Assembly: GCA_000496475.1 (NCBI GenBank)
Contig: AYMW01000002.1
Coordinates: 310,001 to 374,000, forward strand
Direction of reading: 5' to 3'
DNA from: Betaproteobacteria bacterium MOLA814
GTDB lineage: Bacteria; Pseudomonadota; Gammaproteobacteria; Burkholderiales; Burkholderiaceae_C
Length of the DNA: 64,000 nt
Shown: positions 41,223 to 50,532 of the stretch, in pieces
Numbering within the stretch: the first letter of the stretch is position 1
Layout of the letters: the number at the start of each line of letters is the position of its first letter
Notes under the pieces: model-generated
Seen by the model: the letters and a program-made list of their open reading frames with translations, nothing else
Told to the model about the DNA's origin: nothing
Databases searched by the model: none
Position numbers and translations under genes: made by a program

Positions 41223-41383
41223 TTGTCTTGGACAAATGGACTGTGGCGTTTAAACATTCTCCAAGCACCGCCTAGACAAACCATACAACGAGGCTTTCAA
41301 ATGTCAATAAAAATCAAAATAACGACATTTTTTACAAGAAAATCGTGAAATAAGTAAAAATAAGTGATATTTGTCTAGGACAA
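41223..41383. repeat. Three dispersed copies of TTTGTCTWGG between uvrB and iscR
   Basis: TTGTCTTGGACAA (41223-41235), the inverse CCTAGACAAA (41271-41280) and TTGTCTAGGACAA (41371-41383). The first and third are near-palindromic. The first and second can also pair (GGTTTGTC with GACAAACC) to form a long-range stem. They could be protein sites or transcript structure. Confidence 0.4.
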
Positions 41384-41432
41384 CTCGAGCAGGCAGGCTA
41401 CAATCCATACTAAATCACTGCGATATTCTGAT

Positions 41433-41457
41433 ATACTGGACTAAATTAGTCGGGTAG
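41433..41457 (+). promoter_or_regulatory. IscR-type operator upstream of iscR
   Basis: ATACTGGACTAAATTAGTCGGGTAG is an imperfect inverted repeat (core GACTAAATTAGTC, 41439-41451) that closely follows the type 1 IscR site pattern ATA..TGACTA...TAGTC..GTA. It lies about 100 bases before the iscR start, which fits autorepression by [2Fe-2S]-IscR. Confidence 0.8.
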
Positions 41458-41481
41458 GCCGATATCTCAGAGGTTTAAACA

Positions 41482-41511
41482 AACAAGTCCGAATGTTCGG
41501 ATCTTGTTTTT
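41482..41511 (+). terminator. Terminator-like hairpin in the iscR leader
   Basis: AACAAG-TCCG (41482-41491) pairs with CGGA and CTTGTT (41498-41508, one bulged T), followed by TTTA. The inner TCCGAATGTTCGGA is a perfect palindrome. It is downstream of the IscR operator and upstream of the Shine-Dalgarno, so it would be transcribed as leader. Confidence 0.6.
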
Positions 41512-41557
41512 AGGCCACGGACTTGATAACAAGTTCAACCCCACCAAGGAGTTTGCT

Positions 41558-42094
41558 ATGCGTCTCACCACCAAAGGCCGTTTTGCTGTTACGGCAATGA
41601 TCGATCTGGCATTGCGCCAGAACACGGGCCCCGTTACATTGGCCGCTATTAGCCAGCGCCAACAAATTTCACTGTCTTATTTAGAACAGTTGTTCGGTAA
41701 ATTGCGTCGTCACCAACTCGTTGAGTCCACGCGTGGACCTGGCGGTGGCTACACACTGGCCCGTAAGGCTGTCGAAATTACAGTCGCAGACATTATTGTG
41801 TCAGTTGACGAACCCATCGATGCAACCCATTGCAGCGGAAAAGAAAACTGTTTGGGCGAAGGCTCACGCTGTATGACTCACGAGTTATGGGCCTCGTTAA
41901 ACGAGCGTATGGTTGACTTTTTAGATTCAGTTAACCTGCAAAAACTGGTAGATGGCCAAGTTGCAAAGGGCGTTGTTATCGAAAAAGCACCCATGATAAA
42001 ACGTGCCATTTCAAGTATTCCAGTTGTCAAGCCCATTCGTGTGAATGCACCCAACTCAGTGTTTGCTTTGGGCGCGTCTTTAGCCAATAGCTAA
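41558..42094 (+). CDS. iscR: Fe-S cluster assembly regulator IscR
   Basis: IscR is an Rrf2-family repressor that carries a [2Fe-2S] cluster and shuts down the isc operon when clusters are plentiful. It has 178 residues. The helix-turn-helix is MRLTTKGRFAVTAMIDLAL and QQISLSYLEQLFGKLRRHQLV. The three cluster cysteines are in THCSGKENCLGEGSRCMTH. The tail after residue 130 is typical. AAGGAG lies 7 bases before the ATG at 41558. An IscR-type operator and a hairpin precede it. It heads iscS-iscU-iscA-hscB-hscA-fdx. Confidence 0.97.
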   Translation: MRLTTKGRFAVTAMIDLALRQNTGPVTLAAISQRQQISLSYLEQLFGKLRRHQLVESTRGPGGGYTLARKAVEITVADIIVSVDEPIDATHCSGKENCLGEGSRCMTHELWASLNERMVDFLDSVNLQKLVDGQVAKGVVIEKAPMIKRAISSIPVVKPIRVNAPNSVFALGASLANS

Positions 42095-42161
42095 TTCTAA
42101 ATTTAGACAGTTTTTTTGATTTTCAAAGTTTGGCCCTCAAGTCAAGAAGTAGGTAAGTAAT

Positions 42162-43379
42162 ATGTCAACGCCGCATTTCCCCGTTTATATGGACTACAGC
42201 TCCACCAACCCATGTGACCCACGCGTGGTGGATGCCATGGTGCCATGGTTGTATGAGCACTTCGGCAACCCAGCGTCACGCAGCCATGCGTGGGGTTGGG
42301 AAGCTGAAGCCGCTGTCGAGAAAGCCCGCGTCAATGTAGCTGACTTAATCGGTGCGGATCCCCGAGAAATAGTATGGACAAGCGGTGCAACCGAGTCCAA
42401 CAATTTGGCTCTCAAAGGTGCGGCCCAGTTTTACAAAACCAAAGGTAAGCACATCATCACGGTGAAAACTGAGCACAAAGCTGTGCTTGACAGCTGTCGC
42501 GAGTTAGAGCGTCAAGGCTTTGAAGTTACCTACCTGAATGTCCAAGACGACGGCTTGGTTAATCTAGACGTTTTTAAGGCAGCCATCCGTCCCGACACCA
42601 TTTTGGCAAGCGTTATGTTCGTGAACAACGAAATTGGCGTGGTTCAAGACATGATTGCTATTGGTACTGTTTGCCGTGAGCACGGCGTGATATTCCACGT
42701 CGATGCAGCACAGGCTACCGGCCGCGTCGACATCGACTTGGCCACGCTGCCGATCGACTTGATGAGCTTGACGTCACATAAAACCTACGGCCCAAAAGGC
42801 ATTGGTGCCTTGTTCGTACGTCGCAAGCCTCGCATCCGCTTGGAAGCACAAATGCACGGCGGTGGCCATGAGCGTGGCATGCGTTCAGGCACACTGCCAA
42901 CGCACCAAATTGTGGGCATGGGCGAAGCCTACCGCATTGCCAAAGCCGAAATGGCTGAAGAGAACAAGCGTATCAAGATGCTTCACGACCGTTTGGTTGC
43001 AGGCTTGTCAGGCATGGAAGAAGTCTTTATCAATGGCAACAAAGACCAACGCGTGCCGCACAACATCAACATGAGCTTTAACTACGTTGAAGGCGAGTCG
43101 TTGATCATGGGCATCAAGGGCATGGCGGTTTCAAGTGGCTCTGCATGCACATCAGCAAGCCTCGAGCCAAGCTATGTGTTGCGCGCTCTGGGTCGCAGCG
43201 ATGAGTTGGCACACAGCAGCTTACGCATGACGATCGGGCGCTGGACGACAGAGGCGGAAATTGACTACGCCATTGAAACCATTAAAGCCAGTGTGGCTAA
43301 ACTGCGTGAGCTATCGCCATTGTGGGAAATGTACCAAGATGGTGTGGATATCTCCACCATCCAATGGGCTGCGCACTAG
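42162..43379 (+). CDS. iscS: Cysteine desulfurase IscS
   Basis: This PLP enzyme turns cysteine into alanine and passes the sulfur as persulfide to IscU and to tRNA-thiolation proteins. It has 405 residues. It starts [24 protein letters not shown] site features are [27 protein letters not shown] and the Lys in [19 protein letters not shown]. The mobile-loop cysteine is in [20 protein letters not shown]. The end, [16 protein letters not shown], is IscS-typical. It lies 67 bases after iscR. Confidence 0.98.
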   Translation: MSTPHFPVYMDYSSTNPCDPRVVDAMVPWLYEHFGNPASRSHAWGWEAEAAVEKARVNVADLIGADPREIVWTSGATESNNLALKGAAQFYKTKGKHIITVKTEHKAVLDSCRELERQGFEVTYLNVQDDGLVNLDVFKAAIRPDTILASVMFVNNEIGVVQDMIAIGTVCREHGVIFHVDAAQATGRVDIDLATLPIDLMSLTSHKTYGPKGIGALFVRRKPRIRLEAQMHGGGHERGMRSGTLPTHQIVGMGEAYRIAKAEMAEENKRIKMLHDRLVAGLSGMEEVFINGNKDQRVPHNINMSFNYVEGESLIMGIKGMAVSSGSACTSASLEPSYVLRALGRSDELAHSSLRMTIGRWTTEAEIDYAIETIKASVAKLRELSPLWEMYQDGVDISTIQWAAH

Positions 43380-43429
43380 TCACCCCAGCCCACATAACGG
43401 CTTTTTGAAACACTTATTAGGAGTAAACC

Positions 43430-43825
43430 ATGGCATATTCAGACAAGGTAGTTGAGCACTACGAAAACCCACGCAACGTTGGCACATTTGACAAAAACGA
43501 TGACACAGTTGGTACCGGCATGGTTGGTGCACCAGCTTGTGGTGACGTAATGAAGTTGCAAATCAAAGTCAACCCAACAACGGGAGTCATTGAAGATGCA
43601 CGCTTTAAAACCTATGGCTGCGGGTCCGCTATTGCCTCTAGTTCTCTGGTTACTGAGTGGGTTAAGGGTAAAACGCTTGACCAAGCTGCAGCCTTAAAAA
43701 ACAGTGAGATTGCCGAAGAACTGGCACTGCCTCCTGTCAAAATCCACTGCTCTATATTGGCTGAAGATGCCATTAAAGCTGCAGTTGAAGATTACAAAAA
43801 GAAACACGCAGTCGCAACCGCTTAA
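43430..43825 (+). CDS. iscU: Fe-S scaffold protein IscU
   Basis: IscU builds [2Fe-2S] clusters and hands them to apo-proteins with help from HscA/HscB. It has 131 residues. The three ligand cysteines are in VGAPACGDVMKLQ, KTYGCGSAIASSS and LPPVKIHCSILAEDA. The HscA-recognition motif LPPVK is intact. AGGAG sits 7 bases upstream of the ATG. It lies 50 bases after iscS; a hairpin with a short T-run follows before iscA. Confidence 0.98.
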   Translation: MAYSDKVVEHYENPRNVGTFDKNDDTVGTGMVGAPACGDVMKLQIKVNPTTGVIEDARFKTYGCGSAIASSSLVTEWVKGKTLDQAAALKNSEIAEELALPPVKIHCSILAEDAIKAAVEDYKKKHAVATA

Positions 43826-43841
43826 TCACCCACAGCGACCA

Positions 43842-43868
43842 CCAACACCCTGCTGGGTGTTGGGTTTT
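43842..43868 (+). terminator. Terminator-like hairpin between iscU and iscA
   Basis: CCAACACCC (43842-43850) and GGGTGTTGG (43855-43863) form a perfect 9-bp stem with a TGCT loop, then GTTTTC. The genes on both sides belong together, so it may cause partial termination or stabilise upstream mRNA. Confidence 0.6.
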
Positions 43869-43903
43869 CACACCCCCCATGAGTTAGATTGGAACGATCC
43901 ACC

Positions 43904-44227
43904 ATGTCCGTCACCATGACAGAAGCTGCTGTTAAACACGTTAACCGCTACTTGAGCAGGCGAGGCAAAGGAATTGGTGTTCGCTTAGGCGTCAAAACCA
44001 CTGGCTGCTCTGGCTTGGCTTATACCCTGGAATATGCTGACGACGCCAGCCCTGAAGACATAGAATTTGAAGACCACGGCATTAAGATATTGATAGACCC
44101 AAAAAGTTTGGCCTACCTAGAAGGTACACAGTTGGATTTTGTGCGCGAGGGTCTAAATGAAGGATTCAAATTTAGCAACCCCAACGAACGCGACCGCTGC
44201 GGCTGTGGTGAATCGTTCCGCATTTGA
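43904..44227 (+). CDS. iscA: A-type Fe-S carrier IscA
   Basis: IscA carries Fe or [4Fe-4S] clusters to targets. It has 107 residues with the three conserved Cys residues: [16 protein letters not shown] and, near the end, DRCGCGESF. It starts at the ATG at 43904 (a TTG five codons upstream is possible). Its stop shares one base with the start of hscB (TGATG), consistent with coupled translation. Confidence 0.97.
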   Translation: MSVTMTEAAVKHVNRYLSRRGKGIGVRLGVKTTGCSGLAYTLEYADDASPEDIEFEDHGIKILIDPKSLAYLEGTQLDFVREGLNEGFKFSNPNERDRCGCGESFRI

Positions 44228-44763
44228 TGTCTTGGGTTAGCCCAATAAGCTTGCAAGCCAATGACTTCGAGCTGTTTGACCTGCCTGCGCGGTTTGAACT
44301 TGATTCTTTAGAGTTGGCCAAACGCTGGAAAGCCCTTCAAGCCCTCACCCACCCAGACAAGTTTGTCAGTAGCACCGGTGCTGATCAACGGTTGGCTATG
44401 CAACGGTCTGTCCGCGTTAATGAGGCCTATCAAAGGCTGAGAACCCCCACATTGCGTGCAGGCTACCTGTGCGAGCTGCGGGGTGTCTCGATTGACGCCG
44501 AGCGCAACACCGCCATGCCCCACGCATTTTTAGTTCAGCAAATGCAGTTGCGTGAAGATCTGGATGACGCACTAGGGAACCCGACAGCCTTGCAACAACT
44601 GGCCGATGTGGCGCTAACCGCAAAAAAAGAGTGGTTGAACAAAGTTGCTACTGCCTTAGATATTGACAACGACGCTGCGGCCGCCGCATCCGGCGTACGT
44701 GCACTCATGTTTATTGAGCGCGTTACCAAAGATATCAACCAACAACTAGACGACGCAGCCTGA
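44227..44763 (+). CDS. hscB: Fe-S co-chaperone HscB (Hsc20)
   Basis: HscB is a J-protein that brings IscU to HscA and stimulates its ATPase. It has 178 residues: J domain (about 10-80) with the HPD motif in LTHPDKFV, then a C-terminal helical domain that binds IscU, with [15 protein letters not shown] near residue 105. The ATG at 44227 overlaps the iscA stop by one base. It lies 34 bases before hscA. Confidence 0.95.
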   Translation: MSWVSPISLQANDFELFDLPARFELDSLELAKRWKALQALTHPDKFVSSTGADQRLAMQRSVRVNEAYQRLRTPTLRAGYLCELRGVSIDAERNTAMPHAFLVQQMQLREDLDDALGNPTALQQLADVALTAKKEWLNKVATALDIDNDAAAAASGVRALMFIERVTKDINQQLDDAA

Positions 44764-44797
44764 AAAAGCTGCGCAATCAACAGTAACGACTAACTTT

Positions 44798-46678
44798 ATG
44801 GCATTGCTCCAAATTTCAGAACCGGGTCAATCTCCTGACCCACACCAACGCAAAATTGCAGTTGGTATAGACCTTGGCACCACGCACTCGTTGCTGGCCA
44901 GTGTGCGCAATGGCATTGCCGAATGCTTGCCTGACGAACATGGCCGAGTGATTTTGCCCAGCGTGGTGCGGTACACAACCGAGGCACCAGGTCGTCAAAT
45001 TGGTTATGAAGCCTTGGCCGCACAACACACAGACCCTGGTAACACCATCACATCAGTCAAACGCTTGATGGGTCGACAGCGCGGTGACGTGCACAACGTA
45101 GACAACCTGCCTTACACCGTTACAGATGGCGAGGGCATGGCTTTGGTCAACACTGTAGCCGGCAACAAAACACCGGTTGAGGTGAGTGCTGAATTATTAG
45201 CTACCTTGCGCTTTCGCGCTGAAGACAGCTTTGACAACGACTTGTTTGGTGCAGTGATTACAGTACCCGCTTACTTCGACGATGCACAACGCCAAGCCAC
45301 CAAAGACGCGGCACAGTTGGCTGGTATCAATGTATTGCGTCTTATCAACGAGCCCACTGCCGCAGCAATTGCATATGGCTTAGAGCAAGGTAGCGAAGGC
45401 GTGTACGCCATTTATGATTTGGGTGGCGGCACCTTTGACATTTCAATTCTTCGCTTGAGCAAAGGTGTTTTTGAGGTCGTGGCCACGGGCGGCGACTCTG
45501 CCTTGGGCGGTGACGACTATGACCGCGCACTCGCCCACTGGGCCTTGTTGCAAACACCTGGCCAGCCAGCACCAGAACAATTAAGTGCAACCGATAAAAG
45601 TATGTTGTACAACGCAGCACGAGCCTGTAAAGAGCAGTTATCACACACCAACAGCGCCGAATTGGCAGCCCCTCTTGGTGGTGGTGACATCAGTGTCACT
45701 GTGACGGCGCAAAACTTTGCCGACTCAACCGCGCAGCTAACACTGCGCACGGTGCAAGCTGTACGCAAAACACTGCGCGATGCAGACATGGGTATTGACG
45801 ATGTGCAGGGTGTGGTGATGGTGGGTGGCTCCACGCGCATGCCAGTTGTACTGCAAGCCGTTGAAGCATTGTTTGGCAAACCGCCACTCACCAACCTAAA
45901 CCCCGATGAAGTGGTAGCGCTGGGCGCTGCCATTCAAGCCAACCAGTTGGCTGGTAACCACATTGGCGACGCCTTGTTATTACTGGATGTCATTCCTCTG
46001 TCTTTAGGCATTGAGACCATGGGTGGCTTGGTTGAACGCATTGTGCCGCGCAACAGTTCCATACCAACGGCTCGCGGCCAAGACTTCACCACATTTAAAG
46101 ATGGTCAAACAGCCCTCGCCTTGCATGTTGTACAAGGCGAACGCGACTTGGTGGCAGATTGCCGCAGCCTTGCCCGCTTTGAACTGCGAGGCATACCTCC
46201 TATGACGGCAGGTGCAGCGCGCATCCGAGTGACATTTACAGTCGATGCCGATGGCCTGTTGCAGGTGGGAGCCACAGAAACACAGTCAGGCGTGCAAGCA
46301 CACATTGACGTTAAGCCGAGCTACGGCTTGTCTGACGACCAAATTGCCGCCATGCTTCGAGACAGCTTCAGCACCGCGCAACAAGACATGCAAGCCCGCG
46401 CACTGGTCGAAGCGCGAGTAGACGCTGAGCGTATGGTGTTGGCCACACAAAGCGCACTTGACGCAGACGCAGACTTGCTGACAGCGCAAGAGCGTATCGG
46501 CATTACAGCTAGCATCAGTAGCTTGTCTGACCTGATTGGCTCAGACGCCAGTGCCAACGCTGCCACCATTGAGTCTCACACCAAGCAACTGGCTGCTGCA
46601 ACCGAAGGATTTGCCGCCGCACGTATGAACCGTGGCATTGCACAAGCCCTGTCAGGTAAACGTCTAGACTCTGTTTAA
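44798..46678 (+). CDS. hscA: Fe-S chaperone HscA (Hsp70 family)
   Basis: HscA is the specialised Hsp70 that releases clusters from IscU. It has 626 residues. The ATPase domain has [36 protein letters not shown] and [18 protein letters not shown]. The peptide-binding domain starts at [18 protein letters not shown]. It lacks the acidic DnaK tail, as expected for HscA. Its position between hscB and fdx confirms the assignment over DnaK. Confidence 0.97.
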   Translation: MALLQISEPGQSPDPHQRKIAVGIDLGTTHSLLASVRNGIAECLPDEHGRVILPSVVRYTTEAPGRQIGYEALAAQHTDPGNTITSVKRLMGRQRGDVHNVDNLPYTVTDGEGMALVNTVAGNKTPVEVSAELLATLRFRAEDSFDNDLFGAVITVPAYFDDAQRQATKDAAQLAGINVLRLINEPTAAAIAYGLEQGSEGVYAIYDLGGGTFDISILRLSKGVFEVVATGGDSALGGDDYDRALAHWALLQTPGQPAPEQLSATDKSMLYNAARACKEQLSHTNSAELAAPLGGGDISVTVTAQNFADSTAQLTLRTVQAVRKTLRDADMGIDDVQGVVMVGGSTRMPVVLQAVEALFGKPPLTNLNPDEVVALGAAIQANQLAGNHIGDALLLLDVIPLSLGIETMGGLVERIVPRNSSIPTARGQDFTTFKDGQTALALHVVQGERDLVADCRSLARFELRGIPPMTAGAARIRVTFTVDADGLLQVGATETQSGVQAHIDVKPSYGLSDDQIAAMLRDSFSTAQQDMQARALVEARVDAERMVLATQSALDADADLLTAQERIGITASISSLSDLIGSDASANAATIESHTKQLAAATEGFAAARMNRGIAQALSGKRLDSV

Positions 46679-46732
46679 GCAAATCGCTTCAAACTGACAA
46701 ACGGTTAAACCCCAACACACTTATCAAGCGCC

Positions 46733-47071
46733 ATGCCCATTATTAAAATATTGCCTCACCCTGAATACTGTCCACAAGGTATAGACATCAACGCGCCCGC
46801 AGGGACCAGCATTTGCGAGGCAATGTTAGACAACCATATCAACATTGAACACGCGTGTGAAATGAGCTGTGCATGCACCACTTGCCACGTCATCGTGCAC
46901 GAAGGCGGCAGCAGCTTGAATGACGCTGAAGATGGCGAAGAAGACATGCTTGACCGAGCTTGGGGTTTGGAGCCTAGGTCACGCCTCAGTTGTCAAGCCA
47001 TTTTGGCGCAAGCCAACTTGGTGGTGGAAATACCCAAATACTCCATCAACCACGCCAAAGAAAACCACTGA
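46733..47071 (+). CDS. fdx: ISC-type [2Fe-2S] ferredoxin
   Basis: This adrenodoxin-like ferredoxin donates electrons for cluster assembly. It has 112 residues with four cluster ligands: CEMSCACTTCHVIV (the C-x5-C-x2-C pattern begins at the first Cys of the group) and, further on, RLSCQAILAQ. It ends with the ISC-type tail PKYSINHAKENH. It is the last gene of the isc operon; no iscX follows. dnaQ begins 10 bases later. Confidence 0.96.
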   Translation: MPIIKILPHPEYCPQGIDINAPAGTSICEAMLDNHINIEHACEMSCACTTCHVIVHEGGSSLNDAEDGEEDMLDRAWGLEPRSRLSCQAILAQANLVVEIPKYSINHAKENH

Positions 47072-47081
47072 TCAACGCCCT

Positions 47082-47831
47082 ATGCGTCAAATTGTTTTAG
47101 ATACCGAAACCACGGGCCTGTCGCCTGAAGACGGCGACCGAATCATTGAAATTGGGTGCGTTGAGCTGTATCAACGCAAATTAACTGGCCGCAACCTGCA
47201 CCTGTACATCAACCCAGAGCGTAAGAGCCATGAAGAAGCGCTGAAAGTTCACGGCATTAGCGCTGAGTTTTTAGCTGATAAGCCAAAATTTGCGGCTATT
47301 GCCCAAGAAGTGCTCGACTACCTACGGGGCGCTGAACTCATCATTCATAACGCACCCTTTGACATTGGCTTTTTAAACAAAGAGTTGTCATTGATGGGAC
47401 TACAACCCATCACCAACATCACCAACGGCGTTATAGACAGCCTAGCCATGGCGAAAGACCTGTTTCCAGGCAAGCGCAACAGCCTCGATGCATTGTGCGA
47501 CCGGTTAGAAGTTGACAACACATCACGTACGCTGCACGGCGCGTTGCTCGATGCTGAAATTTTGGCTGAGGTGTACATCAACATGACCCGGGGCCAAGAC
47601 GGCCTGCTCATGGACTTAGATGACCACACCATGGGGGCCGATGGACAACTGCAAGTCATAGACCTCAAGCAATTTGACCTGCATGTTTTGCAAGCCAACG
47701 ATGGTGAAATGCAAGCCCACGCAGACTTTCTCACTCAACTAGACGGCGCGTGTGCAGACGGCAACTTGTGGCAGCGTCAGTCCGGTGCACCAGATCCCAT
47801 CGCTGAGGTGAACTTAACTCAATCCAATTAA
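47082..47831 (+). CDS. dnaQ: DNA polymerase III epsilon subunit (proofreading exonuclease)
   Basis: This is the 3'-5' exonuclease of the replicative polymerase. It has 249 residues of the DEDDh class. ExoI is IVLDTETTGLSPEDGDRIIEIG, quoted in part as DTETTGLSPEDGDR. ExoII is IIHNAPFDIGFLNKEL. ExoIII is TLHGALLDAEILAEVYINM with the catalytic His and Asp. The C-terminal region that binds the polymerase alpha subunit follows. The ATG at 47082 lies 10 bases after fdx, so it may be co-transcribed with the isc operon; a longer open frame from 46920 overlaps fdx and lacks family sequence. Confidence 0.95.
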   Translation: MRQIVLDTETTGLSPEDGDRIIEIGCVELYQRKLTGRNLHLYINPERKSHEEALKVHGISAEFLADKPKFAAIAQEVLDYLRGAELIIHNAPFDIGFLNKELSLMGLQPITNITNGVIDSLAMAKDLFPGKRNSLDALCDRLEVDNTSRTLHGALLDAEILAEVYINMTRGQDGLLMDLDDHTMGADGQLQVIDLKQFDLHVLQANDGEMQAHADFLTQLDGACADGNLWQRQSGAPDPIAEVNLTQSN

Positions 47832-48076
47832 ATTGTGTGTGCCTGTTCATTCACCACAGTCAAACTCAAAAGCCATACGGTAGCGTCACGAATCGGGCTA
47901 TAATTGAAGGCTTGATTGAGAGCCAACACGTGGTTTTAGCGACGGTGCGCACATGTGATGCAACCGGCGCGAAAAATCTCAGCTCCAGCTCTTGGCGCGG
48001 TTTTTTTAGGCAAGAAAACTAATCAGTCGGCCTTGGTGCACTTTCAGTGTGTCTCAGGTCACAGCGCAATGCATAA

Positions 48077-48151
48077 GGGATGTTAGCTCAGGGGTAGAGC
48101 GTCCGCCTCACACGCGGAAGGTCGCAGGTTCGAAACCCGCACGTCCCACCA
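48077..48151 (+). tRNA. tRNA-Val (anticodon CAC)
   Basis: The cloverleaf is complete. The acceptor is GGGATGT with ACGTCCC, the D arm is GCTC AGGGGTA GAGC, and the anticodon arm is TCCGC CTCACAC GCGGA. The anticodon is CAC. The T arm is GCAGG TTCGAAA CCCGC, and the discriminator A and CCA are encoded. A -10-like TATAAT (47899-47904) lies 170 bases upstream, between dnaQ and this gene; it is not clear that it serves the tRNA. Confidence 0.95.
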
Positions 48152-48539
48152 CATCTGTTGCCTACCCCCACATGCGTCTTGACACAGATGCCAATAGGGG
48201 CCTTCCATGTGCGATCACAATTAGCGCCAACCTAAGCGCACTGCCAAGCAGTTGTCCCAACTCGCGAAAGCATGGCAATCAGCCGCCCAACCTCAGCATC
48301 TCATCCATATCGCGCCTGCAGCCTAGACAGCACCATTGACAGACTCCAACCGGCGGATACAAACATGACAAACACAGCACAGTGAGTACACAGCCCTCAA
48401 CAGGACTGGGGCGGTTGGCTGCACCCACCGTGATGAATAGCATGACACGAGGCGCATGAAGATCTAATGCCTCGCCTTGATCTGAACCCAGATGCCACTG
48501 GGCTGGCTTGGGCATGCTTGTTTGAAGGCACCAGTCAAT
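48152..48539. other. Gene-free stretch after tRNA-Val
   Basis: No credible gene, terminator or repeat was recognised in these 388 bases. Short open frames exist on both strands but have no family features or start signals. A region like this just after a tRNA can mark old insertion activity, but no second copy of the tRNA 3' end was spotted downstream. Confidence 0.5.
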
Positions 48540-49205
48540 TCACCGATGGACTACTGGTGTGGCCTTGACGATCGCTAAACCGACCAACTGTTCGAGCATC
48601 GCATGGCTTAGACCGGGTACTTTGTCTATAAGCACCAAGCCAGCAGGTGTACACGAGAAAGTTGCCAGGTCTGTGTACACGCGTTTCACGCACGCGACGC
48701 CTGTCAGTGGGTAGGAACAGCTGCTAACGATCTTGCTCTGGCCCTTCTTTGTCAGCAAGTCCATCATCACCCACGTCTGCTGGGCACCTACTGCCAAGTC
48801 CATTGCACCACCGACTGCTGGAATCGCGTCGGACTCGCCAGTGCTCCAGTTGGCAAGGTCACCTGTGGCAGACACCTGAAAAGCGCCTAAAACACAAATG
48901 TCTAAATGGCCACCACGCATCATGGCAAAGCTGTCGGAATGGTGAAAGTACGCACCACCGGCCAGCAAGGTGACTGGTGCTTTACCGGCATTGATCAAGT
49001 CGTAATCTTCACAACCAGGTTCTGGCTTAGGGCCCATGCCCAAAATACCATTTTCACTGTGGAGTATTACTTCGATATCTGCTGGCAAATAATTGGCGAC
49101 CAGCGTCGGCTGCCCGATACCTAGGTTGACATAGGCACCATCAAAGATATCGCTGGCAATGCGACGCGCGACGTCCTCACGGCTTCGTTTTATATAGTCA
49201 CTCAT
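48540..49205 (-). CDS. 3-oxoacid CoA-transferase subunit B
   Basis: This is the catalytic beta subunit of a succinyl-CoA:3-ketoacid (or 3-oxoadipate) CoA-transferase, which activates a 3-keto acid by CoA transfer. It has 221 residues. The active-site Glu is in HSENGILGMGPKP; other conserved parts are YVNLGIGQPTLVANYLP and GGHLDICVLGAFQVS. Its ATG overlaps the subunit A stop (ATGA). ScoB/AtoA versus PcaJ cannot be settled; no other ring-cleavage genes are near. Confidence 0.93.
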   Translation of the reverse strand: MSDYIKRSREDVARRIASDIFDGAYVNLGIGQPTLVANYLPADIEVILHSENGILGMGPKPEPGCEDYDLINAGKAPVTLLAGGAYFHHSDSFAMMRGGHLDICVLGAFQVSATGDLANWSTGESDAIPAVGGAMDLAVGAQQTWVMMDLLTKKGQSKIVSSCSYPLTGVACVKRVYTDLATFSCTPAGLVLIDKVPGLSHAMLEQLVGLAIVKATPVVHR

Positions 49206-49990
49206 GCAGCCTCTCCAGGGTCTGTAACTGATCTACCATTCACTGCGTTGACCTGCGGGAGCAGATCATTCGGAAATGACCCGGTAACCACACCACCGCT
49301 TTGTGTGGGTGAATAAATAATTTTCACAACTTTGGAGACATGGATACCAGGGGTGATGATGTGTTCAGGGTCTATCTCCCCCAATGCGACGACTTGGTGA
49401 ACGGTGGCAACCGTGCGCTTCGCCGCCATCGCCATAACTGGACCAAAATTTCTAGCTGCCTTGCGGTAGGTCAAGTTTCCCCACCGATCCCCCAACTCCG
49501 CTTTGATGAGGGCTAAGTCTCCATGAATTGGATATTCCAACACGTAGCCTCGCCCATTGATCACACGGGTTTCTTTCGCATGTCCTAGTGCATCATTGGC
49601 AAGATCAGTGCCGTAGCCCGTTGGCGTGTAAAAGGCACCAATACCAGCGCCCGCTGCTCGGATACGCTCTGACAAATTACCCTGAGGAAGCAACTCGAGT
49701 TCTAATTTTTTTGAGCGGTAGAGCTCATCAAATACCCACGAGTCAGCCTGTCTGGGAAAACTGCAAATGAGCTTTCTAGCCTGGCGATTTTGTAACAAAC
49801 GTGCCAACCCGACATAACCATTACCCGCGTTGTTGTTGACGATGGTTAATTCACGTGCGCCCTGTGCGATCAAGCCATCAATCAGCTCATCTGGAATACC
49901 GGCTGTACCAAAGCCCCCAATCAACACAGTAGACCCGTCTTGAACGTCGCCAATCGCCTCAGCAACTGTGTCAGAAATCTTATTTATCAA
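49202..49990 (-). CDS. 3-oxoacid CoA-transferase subunit A
   Basis: This is the alpha subunit of the same CoA-transferase, 262 residues from a TTG at 49990. The start region reads LINKISDTVAEAIGD, preceded by AGGTGG with good spacing, and no ATG fits. An upstream frame from 50038 adds residues unlike the family. CoA-binding features are VLIGGFGTAGIPDELIDGL and IVNNNAGNGYVGLARLL. The middle region has GAFYTPTGYGTDLA. It is translationally coupled to subunit B by a 4-base overlap. Confidence 0.9.
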   Translation of the reverse strand: MINKISDTVAEAIGDVQDGSTVLIGGFGTAGIPDELIDGLIAQGARELTIVNNNAGNGYVGLARLLQNRQARKLICSFPRQADSWVFDELYRSKKLELELLPQGNLSERIRAAGAGIGAFYTPTGYGTDLANDALGHAKETRVINGRGYVLEYPIHGDLALIKAELGDRWGNLTYRKAARNFGPVMAMAAKRTVATVHQVVALGEIDPEHIITPGIHVSKVVKIIYSPTQSGGVVTGSFPNDLLPQVNAVNGRSVTDPGEAA

Positions 49991-50532
49991 GGAAAGCCAC
50001 CTTTCAAGACAGACGAAGCACCACAAAAGCGGATGCACGAATAGCTTTGTAACCTACATCGACCGTGCGTGCTGTCGCACCTTACAACACCACCGCATCT
50101 GATTGATAACCTGTCCAACACACGGAGCAGTGGCGTGAGGTATCGATGCATATGGCAAGCTAAGCCCTCGCCGACATCTCCACCACGTGGTATTTCAGGG
50201 ACATACATCATGCCAAGGTGCTCACAAACGCTCCAAGAAAGAATTCGACAACGTCGTACATCTTGTAGGTGATGGGCGTATTTGCCGCTGGTGAATCACA
50301 CCCAGAAAAACCTCAATGCACGCTATATCCGCTCATTGAGACCTCCGCTTGACAAGCGGTATGGACCTATCAACCTGAAGCGTACGTGCAATAAGTCTTT
50401 CAACTTGGCGTGCGTTACCAACACATGGTTATCACAGCACAAACGGCAATTGGCATGACGCAAAATCTGCTCAGTTATGGCGCAGATTGTGTAAGACACT
50501 TGACCGGCTAACTGCTGATGGAGACTGTGCAC
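49991..50532. other. Gene-free stretch upstream of the CoA-transferase
   Basis: These 540 bases between the CoA-transferase and the DMT transporter (both on minus) hold only short open frames on either strand without recognisable domains or ribosome-binding sites. It could hold the promoter of the CoA-transferase and remnants of a lost gene. Nothing was identified with confidence. Confidence 0.5.

Larger units (their letters stand above)
41211..41557. other. Gene-free region between uvrB and iscR with regulatory elements
   Basis: This region has no coding frame. It contains three copies of TTTGTCTWGG-like sequence, the IscR-type operator and a terminator-like hairpin, each listed separately. 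The part 41290-41400 is AT-rich. TACAAT (41399-41404) and TATACT (41432-41437) are possible -10 elements, but no matching -35 is clear. Confidence 0.6.
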
